This document shows positions 17,585-26,743 of a DNA stretch of 64,000 bases, one piece after another. The DNA is from Nitrosomonadales bacterium. Its GTDB lineage: Bacteria > Pseudomonadota > Gammaproteobacteria > Burkholderiales > Gallionellaceae. The notes under the pieces were generated by a model. It saw only the letters and a program-made list of their open reading frames with translations. It ran no database searches and was not told where the DNA came from. Numbering within the stretch: position 1 is the first letter of the stretch; every line of letters starts with the position of its first letter. The translations under genes and the position numbers were made by a program. The stretch lies in NCBI GenBank assembly GCA_016234685.1, contig JACRAT010000029.1, positions 1 through 64,000 on the forward strand. Reading direction: 5' to 3'.

Positions 17585-19486
17585 CTAGAGGAATATCTTT
17601 AGCTCATGCACGCACTCGGCTACGTCCGCCGATAGAGAATGCAATCTAAGCTCAGGAGCTTCTGGGGCCTCGTAGCTGCTGTTGATTCCTGTCATATTCG
17701 GGATTTTTCCTGCTCGTGCCTTCTTGTACAAGCCCTTGGGGTCGCGCTCCTCGCATACTTCAAGCGGTGTATCGATAAAAACCTCTACGAATTGTCCTTC
17801 TTCAAACAGTGATCGGGCGAAGTCGCGTTCGCTGCGGAAGGGCGAGATGAAGGCGGTGATGACCACCAAGCCGGCATCGACCATCAGTTTGGCGACTTCG
17901 GCGACGCGGCGGATATTCTCGACGCGGTCGGCGTCGGTGAAGCCAAGGTCGCGGTTCAGGCCGTGACGGACGTTGTCGCCGTCGAGGATGTAGGTGCGGT
18001 AGCCCTCGGCGTGGATGGCTGATTCGAAGGCGTTGGCTAAGGTGGATTTTCCAGAACCGGAGTAGCCAGTGAACCAGAACACCTTGCCCTTGTGACCGTT
18101 CAGTCGTTCACGTTCGATGCGGGTGATGGTATGAGAGTGACGATGGATGTTCTGGGCGCGACGCAGGGTGTGGCGGATGGTGCCGGCAGCGATGGTGGCG
18201 TGGGTGAAGCGATCCACCAGAATGAACGAGCCCATCCCTCGGCTGTTGGCGAATGCATCGAACGCCAACGGCTTGCTGGCGGACAACTTACACACGCAGA
18301 TGTCGTTGAGTTCGAGTTGTTTGTGCGATTCGTGCCTCAGGGTGTTCACATCGACTTTGTATTCGATCGAGGTGATGGAGGCGGAAGTCCACTGGGTCGC
18401 CAGACGCAGGTCGTAGGTGCGGCCGCTCAGACCGGGCTCTTCGCCCATCCAGACTACGGTGGCTTCAAACTGGTCGGTGGTGTCGAGCGGATTTTGCGCG
18501 TGGCTGAACACATCGCCGCGCGAGGCGTCGATCTCGCGGTTCAGGGTCAGCGTGACGGCTTGGCTGGCGCGGGCTACGGGCAGGTCGCCGTCGAAGGTGA
18601 CGATGCGTTCGACTTCGGCGGTCTGGCCGGTGGCGGTGACGCGTACGGTGTCGCCGACTTTGACGCTGCCTTCGGTGAGCGTGCCGGTGAAGCCACGGAA
18701 ATCCAGATTTGGGCGATTCACCCATTGGATCGGGAATACCAGATCGTGCTTGGGCGGCACGCTGACATCCACAGTTTCCAAATAGCCCATCAGGGTCGGG
18801 CCGCTGTACCAAGGGGATTTCTCCGAGCGGCTGAGCATGTTGTCACCCTTGAGCGCGGACAGCGGGATCGGCGTGATGCTTTCGAAGCCTAGTGTTGCCG
18901 AGAATTCGCGGAACATGGCTTCGATGTCCTGATACACCTGCTGGTCGAAGTTCACCAGATCCATCTTGTTGATGGCCAGCACCACGTGACGGATGCCCAT
19001 CAGCGACACCAGATAGGCATGGCGGCGGGTCTGCACCTGCACGCCGTAGCGCGCGTCGATCAGCAGGATGGCGACATCGGCAGTGGAGGCGCCAGTGACC
19101 ATGTTGCGGGTGTATTGCTCGTGGCCAGGGGTGTCGGCGACGATGAACTTGCGTTTGGCGGTGGCGAAAAAGCGGTAAGCCACGTCGATGGTGATACCTT
19201 GTTCGCGCTCGGCGGCTAGGCCGTCCACCAGCAGGGCAAAGTCGATGTCTTCGCCTTGAGTACCGTGTTTCTTGGAGTCGCTCTTCAGCGAAGCGACCTG
19301 ATCGTCATAGATCATCTGCGCTTCCCACAGCATACGGCCGATCAGCGTACTCTTGCCGTCGTCCACGCTGCCGCAGGTGATGAAGCGTAGCAGGTCGAGC
19401 TGCTCCTGTTCGGATAGATAGGCTTCGACGGCGGTGCGCGCGTCAGCGGCGCGGGTCGCGCTGGTGGTTTTGGTCGTCTTGCTCAT
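17585..19486 (-). CDS. cysNC: Bifunctional sulfate adenylyltransferase subunit 1 / APS kinase
   Basis: 633 residues. Residues 1-440 form CysN, the GTPase subunit of ATP sulfurylase: [10 protein letters not shown] (P-loop, near 39), [17 protein letters not shown] and NKMDL. Residues from about 460 form APS kinase: [16 protein letters not shown] (P-loop near 474), [16 protein letters not shown] and the C-terminal [14 protein letters not shown]. With CysD it turns sulfate into APS and then PAPS. The ATG overlaps the cysD stop (TGATG), so the two are translationally coupled. Its position directly after the polysaccharide locus, convergent with it, suggests it supplies the sulfotransferase as well as assimilation. 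Confidence 0.95.
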   Translation of the reverse strand: MSKTTKTTSATRAADARTAVEAYLSEQEQLDLLRFITCGSVDDGKSTLIGRMLWEAQMIYDDQVASLKSDSKKHGTQGEDIDFALLVDGLAAEREQGITIDVAYRFFATAKRKFIVADTPGHEQYTRNMVTGASTADVAILLIDARYGVQVQTRRHAYLVSLMGIRHVVLAINKMDLVNFDQQVYQDIEAMFREFSATLGFESITPIPLSALKGDNMLSRSEKSPWYSGPTLMGYLETVDVSVPPKHDLVFPIQWVNRPNLDFRGFTGTLTEGSVKVGDTVRVTATGQTAEVERIVTFDGDLPVARASQAVTLTLNREIDASRGDVFSHAQNPLDTTDQFEATVVWMGEEPGLSGRTYDLRLATQWTSASITSIEYKVDVNTLRHESHKQLELNDICVCKLSASKPLAFDAFANSRGMGSFILVDRFTHATIAAGTIRHTLRRAQNIHRHSHTITRIERERLNGHKGKVFWFTGYSGSGKSTLANAFESAIHAEGYRTYILDGDNVRHGLNRDLGFTDADRVENIRRVAEVAKLMVDAGLVVITAFISPFRSERDFARSLFEEGQFVEVFIDTPLEVCEERDPKGLYKKARAGKIPNMTGINSSYEAPEAPELRLHSLSADVAECVHELKIFL

Positions 19487-20940
19487 CAGAAGTATCCTTC
19501 CTGCTTTTTCTTTTCCATGGAGGCGGACTGATCGCTGTCGATGGCGCGGCCTTGTCGTTCGGAGACGTGGGAGTTCATCAGTTCAAGGATGATCTCGGGC
19601 AGGGTCTCGGATTCGGATTCGATCGCGCCGGAGAGCGGGTAGCAGCCCAGTGTGCGGAAGCGGATCTTGCGGCGCTGGATGGTCTCGCTAGGCAGTAGAC
19701 GCATACGGGCGTCGTCCACCATCAGCAACATGCCGTTGCGCTCGACCACCGGACGCTCCTTGGCAAAATACAGCGGCACCAGCGGGATGTTTTCGCGGTA
19801 GATGTATTGCCAGATGTCCAGTTCGGTCCAGTTGGAGATCGGGAAGGCGCGGATACTCTCGCCCCGGCGCTTCTTGCTGTTGTACAGGTTCCACAGTTCC
19901 GGGCGTTGGCTCTTCGGTTCCCAGCGGTGCTGGGCGGTGCGGAAGGAGAAGATGCGCTCCTTGGCGCGCGACTTCTCTTCGTCGCGGCGTGCGCCACCGA
20001 AGGCGACATCGAACTTCCACTTGTCCAGCGCCTGCTTCAGGCCTTCGGTCTTGGTGATGTCGGTGTGCAGTGCCGAGCCGTGATCAAAGGGATTGATGTC
20101 CTTCTCGATGGCTTCTGGATTGATGTGCACCAGCAGATCCATGCCGCTCACATTGGCCATATAGTCGCGGAACTGGTACATCTCCTGGAACTTCCAGCGC
20201 GTGTCCACGTGAAGCAGCGGGAAGGGCGGCGGGGCAGGGTAGAACGCCTTGCGCGCCAGATGCAGCATGACGGCGCTATCCTTGCCGATGGAATACAGCA
20301 TGACCGGATTCTCCGCCTCGGCGGCCACTTCGCGCATGATGTAGATGCTCTCGGCTTCCAGTCGGTCGAGGTGGCTCATGGTCTCGGCAGGCAGGGTGCG
20401 ACGCGGGCGCGCAGCTTGAATCTGGGGCGACAGATCCAGCACGGGTTGGTAGCCGAGCAGGCCGAATGCGATGCCGGCGGGCGCGGTCATGGTGCGCAGG
20501 AATTCGGTGAGTGTGCCATGCGGGAAAATCACCATGTCCTTGTCGATGTGGGCACGGAGCTTTTGTAGGGCATCGCCCAAGGCAGTGATGCCGCCCTCGC
20601 TGGTTAGCGCGTGCTCCAGCGGAACCCAATAGCGCGCGCCGCGCGCATCGTTGGCGTGCAGGCAGTCTGCTCCGTTGGGCAGCTTGGCGAGCTGGGCGAA
20701 CAGCACCAGTTTGCGCCGGGTACGGGTTTCTTCGACTTCCCACTCCAGTGTCATCGGTGTCGGCGCGCGTCCCAGTTCGTCGCGCAGACTATCCACATTC
20801 AACTCGGCGGGCAGAATCCCCAGTTCATGCAGGCGGCGCTCCGCAGTGCGTTTGGTGTCAGCTTCGCCGAGTGCTTGCAGGTGGGCAAAGGCAAGTTCAG
20901 TGTTCCACGCTTGGGGGGATTCTAGGTCGAGAGATGTCAT
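19486..20940 (-). CDS. cysD: Sulfate adenylyltransferase subunit 2 with an extra N-terminal domain
   Basis: 484 residues from ATG 20940, against about 300 for usual CysD. Residues from about 188 ([20 protein letters not shown]) form a complete CysD with PP-loop [19 protein letters not shown] and [20 protein letters not shown]; it activates sulfate with ATP together with CysN. The first 185 residues are in frame with no stop between and match no family I recognise; they look globular ([37 protein letters not shown]). ATG 20379 would give a normal 297-residue CysD, but it has no good ribosome-binding site. Either a fusion or an unannotated upstream gene read through; fusion is more likely. Confidence 0.9.
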   Translation of the reverse strand: MTSLDLESPQAWNTELAFAHLQALGEADTKRTAERRLHELGILPAELNVDSLRDELGRAPTPMTLEWEVEETRTRRKLVLFAQLAKLPNGADCLHANDARGARYWVPLEHALTSEGGITALGDALQKLRAHIDKDMVIFPHGTLTEFLRTMTAPAGIAFGLLGYQPVLDLSPQIQAARPRRTLPAETMSHLDRLEAESIYIMREVAAEAENPVMLYSIGKDSAVMLHLARKAFYPAPPPFPLLHVDTRWKFQEMYQFRDYMANVSGMDLLVHINPEAIEKDINPFDHGSALHTDITKTEGLKQALDKWKFDVAFGGARRDEEKSRAKERIFSFRTAQHRWEPKSQRPELWNLYNSKKRRGESIRAFPISNWTELDIWQYIYRENIPLVPLYFAKERPVVERNGMLLMVDDARMRLLPSETIQRRKIRFRTLGCYPLSGAIESESETLPEIILELMNSHVSERQGRAIDSDQSASMEKKKQEGYF

Positions 20941-21012
20941 GGCCGTGGCGTTATAGGGTAATCTGTCGCAATATTGCATTGATGCGCGCAGCCTGTCAAA
21001 TGCGCAATCCAA

Positions 21013-21105
21013 TCTGCTGCCAAATTGGGCTATGAATATTATTTATGGAGATTGCGACAAAATTAATTGCCGGTTTGTGTGGTGGTGAAACAGACAACTG
21101 CCATG
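21013..21105. other. Upstream region of cysD, no clear promoter
   Basis: AT-rich stretch before the cysD start, with AATAATATT at about 21033-21041. I could not match a -35 at the right spacing, nor a CysB-like site that I would defend. Together with the elements up to 21442, the gap between cysD and nrdB is 430 bp. Confidence 0.3.
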
Positions 21106-21135
21106 TATAAAAAAGCACCCCGGATTGAGGTGCTT
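21106..21135 (-). terminator. Rho-independent terminator for the nrdAB transcript
   Basis: Read on the minus strand, AAGCACC pairs with GGTGCTT around a 9-base loop and is followed by a run of T (TTTTTTAT). This is a classical terminator oriented for transcription from nrdB. It lies about 300 bp past the present nrdB stop but only about 160 bp past the displaced second nrdB 3' end. Confidence 0.8.
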
Positions 21136-21159
21136 CGTTTATGGTCAGACGAGTGAAGG

Positions 21160-21296
21160 TTAATCCCAGCTAATCCATTAGCTCCGAAACCCCTCTAACT
21201 CCCCCTCATCAGGGGGGGCTGAGCAACCCCTCCCCTGATAAGGGGAGGTTGGGAGGGGTTTGAGTGGAATTTTGCCTAATGGATTATCTGGGTTAA
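21160..21296. repeat. Palindromic MITE-like element, copy 1
   Basis: A 137 bp imperfect palindrome. The ends are TTAATCCCAG-C-TAATCCATTAG and, inverted, CTAATGGATTA-T-CTGGGTTAA. The inner arms are C-rich (AAACCCCTCTAACTCCCCCT) and pair with AGGGGAGGTTGGGAGGGGTT. The outer ends match those of the element at 33257, so I regard them as copies of one non-autonomous family. No coding capacity is seen. Confidence 0.65.
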
Positions 21297-21343
21297 TCCC
21301 AATTCAACGCTCCGCCCGACTGATATTCGGTGACGCGTGTCTC
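21294..21343 (-). pseudogene. Displaced second 3' end of nrdB
   Basis: On the minus strand this reads [17 protein letters not shown] then TAA, the same C-terminus as NrdB ([20 protein letters not shown] at 21443). The two copies share CCGCCCGACTGATATTC exactly and differ elsewhere mostly at third positions, so this copy has diverged as coding sequence. About 100 bp separate them. It looks like the old gene end displaced by an insertion or by recombination with a related nrdB. Its TAA runs into the end of the palindromic element. Confidence 0.7.
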
Positions 21344-21414
21344 TACTGGCTTTTGGCCATGGCCTAGCGGCGTTGCCGCCCTTAACCTCCGCTGCGCGAA
21401 GGTTAGCCTGTGCC

Positions 21415-21508
21415 GAAAGAATTTCTTCGAGACGACTGGCGGTCAATCCCAGCTTAGCGCCCCGCCCGACTGATATTCCGTCACGCGGGTCTCAAAGAAA
21501 TTCTTTTC
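21415..21508. repeat. Inverted repeat flanking the nrdB stop
   Basis: GAAAGAATTTCTTCGAGAC (21415-21433) is inverted as GTCTCAAAGAAATTCTTTTC at 21489-21508, inside nrdB, around a roughly 55 bp spacer holding the stop codon. The left arm lies outside the gene and reads as a reversed piece of the same coding sequence (KNFFET). It is part of the rearranged nrdB tail; a hairpin of this size could also affect the transcript. Confidence 0.55.
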
Positions 21509-22585
21509 TTTCTTCAAGTCGATCATTTCGGCCATCCAGGGGAAGGGGTTGGTCGCGCCTTGGAACAGGATGTCGATGCCGATCTGCTGGCAGCGGCGGT
21601 TGGCGATGAAGCGCAGGTATTCCTTGAACATGCCGGAGTTGAGCCCCAGCACGCCGCGTGGCATGGTGTCTTCAGCGTAGCGGTATTCGAGGTCAACGGC
21701 TTTCTGGAACAGACCTTGGATTTCGGTGCGGAACTCGGGCGTCCACAGGTGCGGGTTCTCCAGCTTGATCTGGTTGATGACATCTACGCCGAAATTCAGG
21801 TGCATGGATTCGTCGCGCAGGATGTACTGGTATTGCTCGGCAGCGCCGGTCATCTTGTTCTGGCGACCCAGCGCCAGAATTTGCACGAAACCGACATAGA
21901 AGAACAGGCCCTCCATGATGCAGGCGAACACGATCAGGCTGCGCAGCAGTTTTTGGTCGGCTTCTGGGGTGCCGGTCTTGAAGTCCGGATCGGTCAGCGT
22001 CTCGATGAACGGAATCAGGAATTCGTCCTTGTCGCGGATGCTCTGGATTTCGTGATAGGCGTTGAACACCTCGCCCTCATCCAGCCCCAAGCTCTCCACG
22101 ATGTACTGGTAGGCGTGGGTGTGGATGGCCTCCTCGAACGCCTGACGCAGCAGGAACTGGCGGCACTCCGGGTTGGTGATGTGGCGATAAGTACCCAGCG
22201 CGATGTTGTTGGCGGCGAGGCTGTCGGCGGTGGTGAAGAAGCCAAGATTGCGTTTCACCAGACGACGCTCGTCCTCGGAAAGGCCGTTGGGGTTCTTCCA
22301 CAGCGCGATGTCGGCGGACATGTTCACTTCCTGCGGCATCCAGTGATTGGCGCAAGCCGCGAGGTATTTCTCCCAGGCCCATTTGTACTTGAACGGCACC
22401 AGTTGATTTACATCGGCGCGGCTGTTGATGATGCGCTTGTCCTCCACACGCACGCGGCCAGTGCCGGTCGAGGCCGTCTGGCTCGCGGTACTGGTGCTGC
22501 TTGGCATGGAGGTAGCGGAATTCATCGCGCCCAGGCGTACAGCCGGGGCGATGGAAGAGGTGATTTCGTCGTCGAAAGATAGCAT
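21443..22585 (-). CDS. nrdB: Ribonucleoside-diphosphate reductase class Ia, beta subunit
   Basis: 380 residues. The diiron/tyrosyl-radical motif is seen as [14 protein letters not shown]: Glu, His three residues on and Tyr seven residues on, as in E. coli Glu115/His118/Tyr122. Further iron ligands lie in [15 protein letters not shown]. The C-terminus [10 protein letters not shown] is the peptide that docks on NrdA. It delivers the radical for reduction of ribonucleotides to deoxyribonucleotides. It is downstream of nrdA, with one small gene between, and probably in one transcript. The 3' end is rearranged, see the displaced copy at 21294. Confidence 0.95.
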   Translation of the reverse strand: MLSFDDEITSSIAPAVRLGAMNSATSMPSSTSTASQTASTGTGRVRVEDKRIINSRADVNQLVPFKYKWAWEKYLAACANHWMPQEVNMSADIALWKNPNGLSEDERRLVKRNLGFFTTADSLAANNIALGTYRHITNPECRQFLLRQAFEEAIHTHAYQYIVESLGLDEGEVFNAYHEIQSIRDKDEFLIPFIETLTDPDFKTGTPEADQKLLRSLIVFACIMEGLFFYVGFVQILALGRQNKMTGAAEQYQYILRDESMHLNFGVDVINQIKLENPHLWTPEFRTEIQGLFQKAVDLEYRYAEDTMPRGVLGLNSGMFKEYLRFIANRRCQQIGIDILFQGATNPFPWMAEMIDLKKEKNFFETRVTEYQSGGALSWD

Positions 22586-22633
22586 TCGTTTCTCCTGCTC
22601 TTTACTTGCTCCCGCTATGCGGGGAAAACTGCT

Positions 22634-22666
22634 GTCGTCACTCCCGCGAAGGCGGGAGTCCAGTGG
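22634..22666. repeat. REP-type palindrome
   Basis: GTCGTCACTCCCGCGAAGGC followed by GGGAGTCCAGTGG forms a hairpin with arms ACTCCCGC and GCGGGAGT. It is of the widespread GTCATTCCCGCGAAAGCGGGAATCCAG type and lies between nrdB and the small gene upstream of it. Confidence 0.7.
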
Positions 22667-22675
22667 ATTTGCCGT

Positions 22676-23002
22676 TTAGCCTTTGTCAGGGACAAGGTGC
22701 TTGACAATTGCTCGAATGAAGGCGGAATTGTTACTGCCCTGCATTGTTTCCATTTTGAAGGTTCCAGGATTTATTCCTTTGACTTCACGAGAAATCGGCT
22801 TGCCTTCTAGGAAGTCTGAAACAAGGAATAACAGGTTTTTCGAATGCTTGCCGGGGCTGGGGCTGCCGATTGAGTTATTGAGCATCTGCACATAAAGAGC
22901 CCCGTGGCTATCGACCCATAAGCAATATTCCAATTCTGGTTTGCCAGTTTTTAACTTGGGAGCGACAGCAGAAAAGTCCTCAATTTTCTTTAAGGTATTC
23001 AT
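22676..23002 (-). CDS. Small unknown protein between nrdA and nrdB
   Basis: 108 residues from ATG 23002, which sits 2 bp after the nrdA stop (TAAGAATG), so translation is probably coupled; GAGG near the end of nrdA may serve as ribosome-binding site. The GTG at 23014 of the ORF track would overlap nrdA. I do not recognise the protein. It is soluble and mixed alpha/beta, with LEYCLWVDSHGALYVQML and ISREVKGINPGTFKMETM as the most regular segments. Its AT-richer composition differs from its neighbours, which suggests later insertion into the nrd operon. Confidence 0.65.
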   Translation of the reverse strand: MNTLKKIEDFSAVAPKLKTGKPELEYCLWVDSHGALYVQMLNNSIGSPSPGKHSKNLLFLVSDFLEGKPISREVKGINPGTFKMETMQGSNNSAFIRAIVKHLVPDKG

Positions 23003-23004
23003 TC

Positions 23005-25860
23005 TTATTGGCACGCCTCACACTCAGGGTTGTCAATCGAGCAGAATTTAGCCTCCTCCACCGGAGCTGCCGATGCGGTCGCGATCCCGCCGCTGTTCGG
23101 CACTGCGTTCAACGAACCTGCCCGTGAGGTGGATTTCTCTGCCGAGGTCGCGCCCAAGGTGCGCAGGTAGTAGGTCGTCTTCAAACCGCGTACCCAAGCC
23201 ATCTTGTAGGTTTCGTCCAGCTTGCGACCGGAGACGCCCGCCATGTAGATGTTGAGCGATTGCGCCTGGTCGATCCATTTCTGGCGACGCGAGGCGGCTT
23301 CGATCAGCCATTGCGGTTCGACTTCAAACGCTGTGGCGTACAGGTTGCGCAACTCAGCCGGTATGCGGTCGATCTTGCTCAAGCTGCCGTCGAAATACTT
23401 CAGGTCGGCGATCATCACTTCGTCCCACAGGCCGAGCGCCTTGAGGTCGTTCACCAAGTGGTCATTGATGATGGTGAATTCGCCCGACAGGTTCGATTTC
23501 ACGAAGATGTTCTGGTAGGTCGGCTCGATGCTGGCCGACACGCCGACGATGTTGGAGATGGTCGCGGTAGGCGCGATGGCCACACAGTTGGAGTTGCGCA
23601 TCCCGAACTGGGCGATGCGACCACGCAATGTTGCCCAGTCCATGGTGACGGAAGTGTCCACTTCGACGTAGCCGCCGCGCGCGTCGCGCAGCAAGTCCAG
23701 TGTGTCTTGCGGCAGGATGCCACGATCCCACAGACTGCCGCGATAGCTGGAGTAGCGGCCGCGTTCTTCGGCCAGTTCGGTAGAGGCGAGATAGGCGTAG
23801 TAGCACACCGCTTCCATCGAGCGGTCGGCGATCTCCACCGCTTGTTCGCTGGCGTAGGGGACGCGCAGGGTGTGCAACGCATCCTGAAAGCCCATGATGC
23901 CCAAGCCCACCGGACGATGGCGCAGGTTGGCGTCGCGCGCCTTCTTCACGGCGTAGAAGTTGATGTCGATCACGTTGTCCAGCATACGCATCGCGGTGCG
24001 GATGGTGCGCTGCAACTTGGTGTGGTCGATCTTGCCGTCAGTAGTCAGGTGCGCCGCCAGATTCACCGAGCCGAGATTGCACACGGCGATCTCGGATTCC
24101 GAGGTGTTCAGAGTGATCTCGGTGCACAGGTTGGAGCTATGCACCACGCCGACATGCTGCTGCGGGCTGCGGATGTTGCACGGGTCCTTGAAGGTGATCC
24201 AGGGATGGCCGGTCTCGAACAGCATGGTCAGCATCTTGCGCCACAGCGAAGCGGCGGCGACCTTCTTGAATAGCTTCAGTTCACCGGAAGCAACCTTGGC
24301 TTCGTAGCCGGTGTAGGCTTTTTCAAAGTCAGCGCCGAACTTGTCGTGCAGGTCAGGGCAGGTGGAAGGCGAAAACAGCGTCCATTCGCCGCCTTCCATC
24401 ACGCGCTTCATGAACAGGTCGGGGATCCAGTTGGCGGTGTTCATGTCGTGGGTGCGGCGGCGGTCATCGCCGGTGTTCTTGCGCAGCTCCATGAACTCCT
24501 CGATGTCGAGGTGCCAGGTCTCCAGATAGGCGCACACTGCGCCCTTGCGCTTGCCGCCCTGATTCACCGCCACGGCGGTGTCGTTCACCACCTTGAGGAA
24601 AGGCACCACGCCTTGCGACTTGCCGTTGGTACCCTTGATGTGGCTGCCCAGCGCACGCACGCTGGTCCAATCGTTGCCCAGACCGCCGGCGAACTTGGAC
24701 AGCAGCGCGTTCTCTTTCAAGGCTTCGTAGATGCCGTCGAGATCGTCCGCGACGGTAGTCAGATAGCAGGAAGAAAGCTGAGAGCGGCGTGTGCCGGAGT
24801 TGAACAGTGTCGGTGTGCTGGACATGAAATCGAAGCTGGACAGCAGACGGTAGAACTCGATGGCGCGTGATTCGCGGTCGATCTCGTTCAGCGCCAGACC
24901 CATCGCCACGCGCATGAAGAAGGCTTGCGGCAGCTCGATGCGCTCGTCTTCGATGTGCAGGAAATAGCGGTCGTACAGCGTTTGCAGGCCGAGGTAGTTG
25001 AAGTTCAGGTCGCGGCTGGCATCCAGCTCGGCACCCAAGCGGGCGAGGTCGTAGTGGCCCAACTCCGGGTTCAGCAACTCGGCGTCGATGCCGCGCTTGA
25101 TGTACTTGGGGAAATAGTCGGCGTAACGCGCGGCCATCTCGGCTTGCGTCACTTCTTCGCCCAGGATCACGAAACGGATGTTGTCCAGCAACAGGCGTGC
25201 GGTGACGAAGCCGTAGGCCGGGTCCTTCTCGATCAGGGTGCGCGCGGACAGGATGGTGCTCTTGTGGACTTCCTTCAGCGACACGCCGTCGTACAGATCC
25301 TTCAGCGTCTGCTTGAGCACCAGCTCAGGATCGACCGCATCGCCCAAGCCTTCGCAGGACGACGCGATGACGTTCTTCAGGCGCGACATGTCCAGCGGAT
25401 GCAGACTACCGTCCAGATGGGTGACGTTCAGCGCGTGCTCAGGCTCGGTCTTTTTCGCCTTGGCGCGCTCCTGAGAGCGCTGCTCGCGATACAGCACATA
25501 TGCGCGCGCGACATCATGTTCGCCGGAACGCATCAGCGACAGCTCGACCTGATCCTGGATGTCTTCGATATGCACCGTGCCGCCCTGCGGCTGACGACGC
25601 ATCAGCGCGTTCACCACGTTGGCGGTCAATTGCTCGACCAACTCGCGCACGCGCGCCGAACCCGCACCCTGACCGCCGTTGATGGCGAGGAACGCCTTGG
25701 TCACCGCGATGGAGATCTTGGACGGCTCGAACGACACCACCGATCCGTTGCGGCGGATGACTTTGTACTGGTCGAAGGCCGTAGCGCCAGCGGAAGAAGA
25801 TTCGGTGCTGCTCGGGAAGGGCGGGGGCGTGACTGCGGAGCTTTGTGTTGCATACAGCAT
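23005..25860 (-). CDS. nrdA: Ribonucleoside-diphosphate reductase class Ia, alpha subunit
   Basis: 951 residues from ATG 25860, chosen because GGGAGAA lies 8 bp upstream; the longer ORF has no such signal. An N-terminal ATP-cone (YKVIRRNGSVVSFEPSKISI) gives allosteric activity control. The active-site segment is HSSNLCTEITLNTSES with the catalytic Cys and Glu, and the C-terminus CEACQ carries the redox Cys pair that reloads the active site. It reduces ribonucleoside diphosphates with NrdB. Expression is probably repressed by NrdR through two boxes overlapping and following the promoter. Confidence 0.95.
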   Translation of the reverse strand: MLYATQSSAVTPPPFPSSTESSSAGATAFDQYKVIRRNGSVVSFEPSKISIAVTKAFLAINGGQGAGSARVRELVEQLTANVVNALMRRQPQGGTVHIEDIQDQVELSLMRSGEHDVARAYVLYREQRSQERAKAKKTEPEHALNVTHLDGSLHPLDMSRLKNVIASSCEGLGDAVDPELVLKQTLKDLYDGVSLKEVHKSTILSARTLIEKDPAYGFVTARLLLDNIRFVILGEEVTQAEMAARYADYFPKYIKRGIDAELLNPELGHYDLARLGAELDASRDLNFNYLGLQTLYDRYFLHIEDERIELPQAFFMRVAMGLALNEIDRESRAIEFYRLLSSFDFMSSTPTLFNSGTRRSQLSSCYLTTVADDLDGIYEALKENALLSKFAGGLGNDWTSVRALGSHIKGTNGKSQGVVPFLKVVNDTAVAVNQGGKRKGAVCAYLETWHLDIEEFMELRKNTGDDRRRTHDMNTANWIPDLFMKRVMEGGEWTLFSPSTCPDLHDKFGADFEKAYTGYEAKVASGELKLFKKVAAASLWRKMLTMLFETGHPWITFKDPCNIRSPQQHVGVVHSSNLCTEITLNTSESEIAVCNLGSVNLAAHLTTDGKIDHTKLQRTIRTAMRMLDNVIDINFYAVKKARDANLRHRPVGLGIMGFQDALHTLRVPYASEQAVEIADRSMEAVCYYAYLASTELAEERGRYSSYRGSLWDRGILPQDTLDLLRDARGGYVEVDTSVTMDWATLRGRIAQFGMRNSNCVAIAPTATISNIVGVSASIEPTYQNIFVKSNLSGEFTIINDHLVNDLKALGLWDEVMIADLKYFDGSLSKIDRIPAELRNLYATAFEVEPQWLIEAASRRQKWIDQAQSLNIYMAGVSGRKLDETYKMAWVRGLKTTYYLRTLGATSAEKSTSRAGSLNAVPNSGGIATASAAPVEEAKFCSIDNPECEACQ

Positions 25861-26012
25861 GAATTGTTTCTCCCTTGTAGTGATGAAAACCTCGAACATG
25901 CTAGCTGCTCGACTCAAATAGCCCCCAGCAGCAGGAGGGCTGTCACCCTGTCGTTCGCTATGGCTTTTCGAGGTTTTCTGATTATTTGGTTTTCCCGGCT
26001 GCCGAAGCAAAA

Positions 26013-26060
26013 CCACAACATATTGTGTTTCGACTGCTTGGAATGCGCTAATTCTAGTGA
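26013..26060 (-). promoter_or_regulatory. Two NrdR boxes upstream of nrdA
   Basis: CCACAACATATTGTGT (26013-26028) matches the NrdR consensus ACACWATATATWGTGT at 14 of 16 positions. A second, weaker box GCGCTAATTCTAGTGA is at 26045-26060. The gap is 16 bp, so both lie on the same DNA face, the known NrdR arrangement. The distal box covers the -10 hexamer of the nrdA promoter, which fits repression when dATP is plentiful. Confidence 0.8.
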
Positions 26061-26078
26061 AACCCGAAATTTATGCAA
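26051..26078 (-). promoter_or_regulatory. Probable sigma-70 promoter of nrdA
   Basis: On the minus strand, TTGCAT (26078-26073) and TAGAAT (26056-26051) are separated by 16 bp. The -10 lies inside the distal NrdR box. The rest of the 349 bp gap between ampD and nrdA (25861-26209) shows no gene. Confidence 0.6.
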
Positions 26079-26209
26079 GCGGTTGTGGTGAAAATTTTCC
26101 ACTTGCGTTCGGGGCGAAAATCTTCCTGTCTGAGATGATCGGCTGGGCGAAAAAGTTGACGTGAGCGTGCGCTATCAGTTGCGCCCCGCCATCTGGTGCG
26201 GGGGAGGTT

Positions 26210-26743
26210 TTACAAGCTGGCGCGGAAACGATCCCAGTCGAAAAAGGGACCGGGATCGGTCTTTCGACTGGGGGCGATGTCGCTGTGGCCGGTGATGTCG
26301 GTGAGCGGATAGCGGCGCCGCAGACGGCGGGTGAGACGGATCAGCGCGACGTATTGAGCGTCGGTGAACGGGGTATCGTCCGTGCCCTCCAGCTCGATAC
26401 CCAGCGAAAAATCGTTGCAGCGGCTGCGTCCGCGCCATTCCGATACGCCTGCGTGCCAAGCGCGCAGGTTGCACGGCACGAACTGAGTGATGCCGCCGTC
26501 ACGGCGGATGAGGAAATGGGCCGAGACCTTCAGCCCGCGCAGCCGGTCGAAATACGGGTGGGCATCGCAATCCAACGTGTTGGTGAACAAACGCTCGATG
26601 GAGTCGCCGCCGAATTCTCCCGGCGGCAAACTGATGTTGTGGATTACCAGCAGCGAGATTTTTGTCCCGGGCGCGCGCCGGTCGCAGTTGGGCGAGGTGC
26701 GGCGGCGCACGCCGGTCAGCCAGCTTTGGGCATCAATCTTCAT
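26210..26743 (-). CDS. ampD: 1,6-anhydro-N-acetylmuramyl-L-alanine amidase
   Basis: 177 residues of the amidase_2 family. LLVIHNISLPPGEFGGDSIE carries the first zinc His; ITGHSDIAPSRKTDPGPFFDW carries the second His and the Asp ligand, as in AmpD His34/His154/Asp164. LRAWHAGVSEWRGRSRCNDF and SLGIELEG are also typical. There is no signal peptide, so it is the cytosolic enzyme that removes the peptide from 1,6-anhydroMurNAc during cell wall recycling. The start overlaps the pilR 3' end by 11 bp. Confidence 0.95.
   Translation of the reverse strand: MKIDAQSWLTGVRRRTSPNCDRRAPGTKISLLVIHNISLPPGEFGGDSIERLFTNTLDCDAHPYFDRLRGLKVSAHFLIRRDGGITQFVPCNLRAWHAGVSEWRGRSRCNDFSLGIELEGTDDTPFTDAQYVALIRLTRRLRRRYPLTDITGHSDIAPSRKTDPGPFFDWDRFRASL

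Noticed and set aside
21337-21609. Plus-strand ORF across the nrdB end
   Set aside because: Runs through the rearranged repeat region and antisense to nrdB; no support as a gene.
24925-26091. 388-residue and other long plus-strand ORFs opposite nrdA, nrdB, cysNC, cysD and prfC
   Set aside because: Shadows of well-conserved minus-strand genes in GC-rich DNA; composition biased and no start signals.
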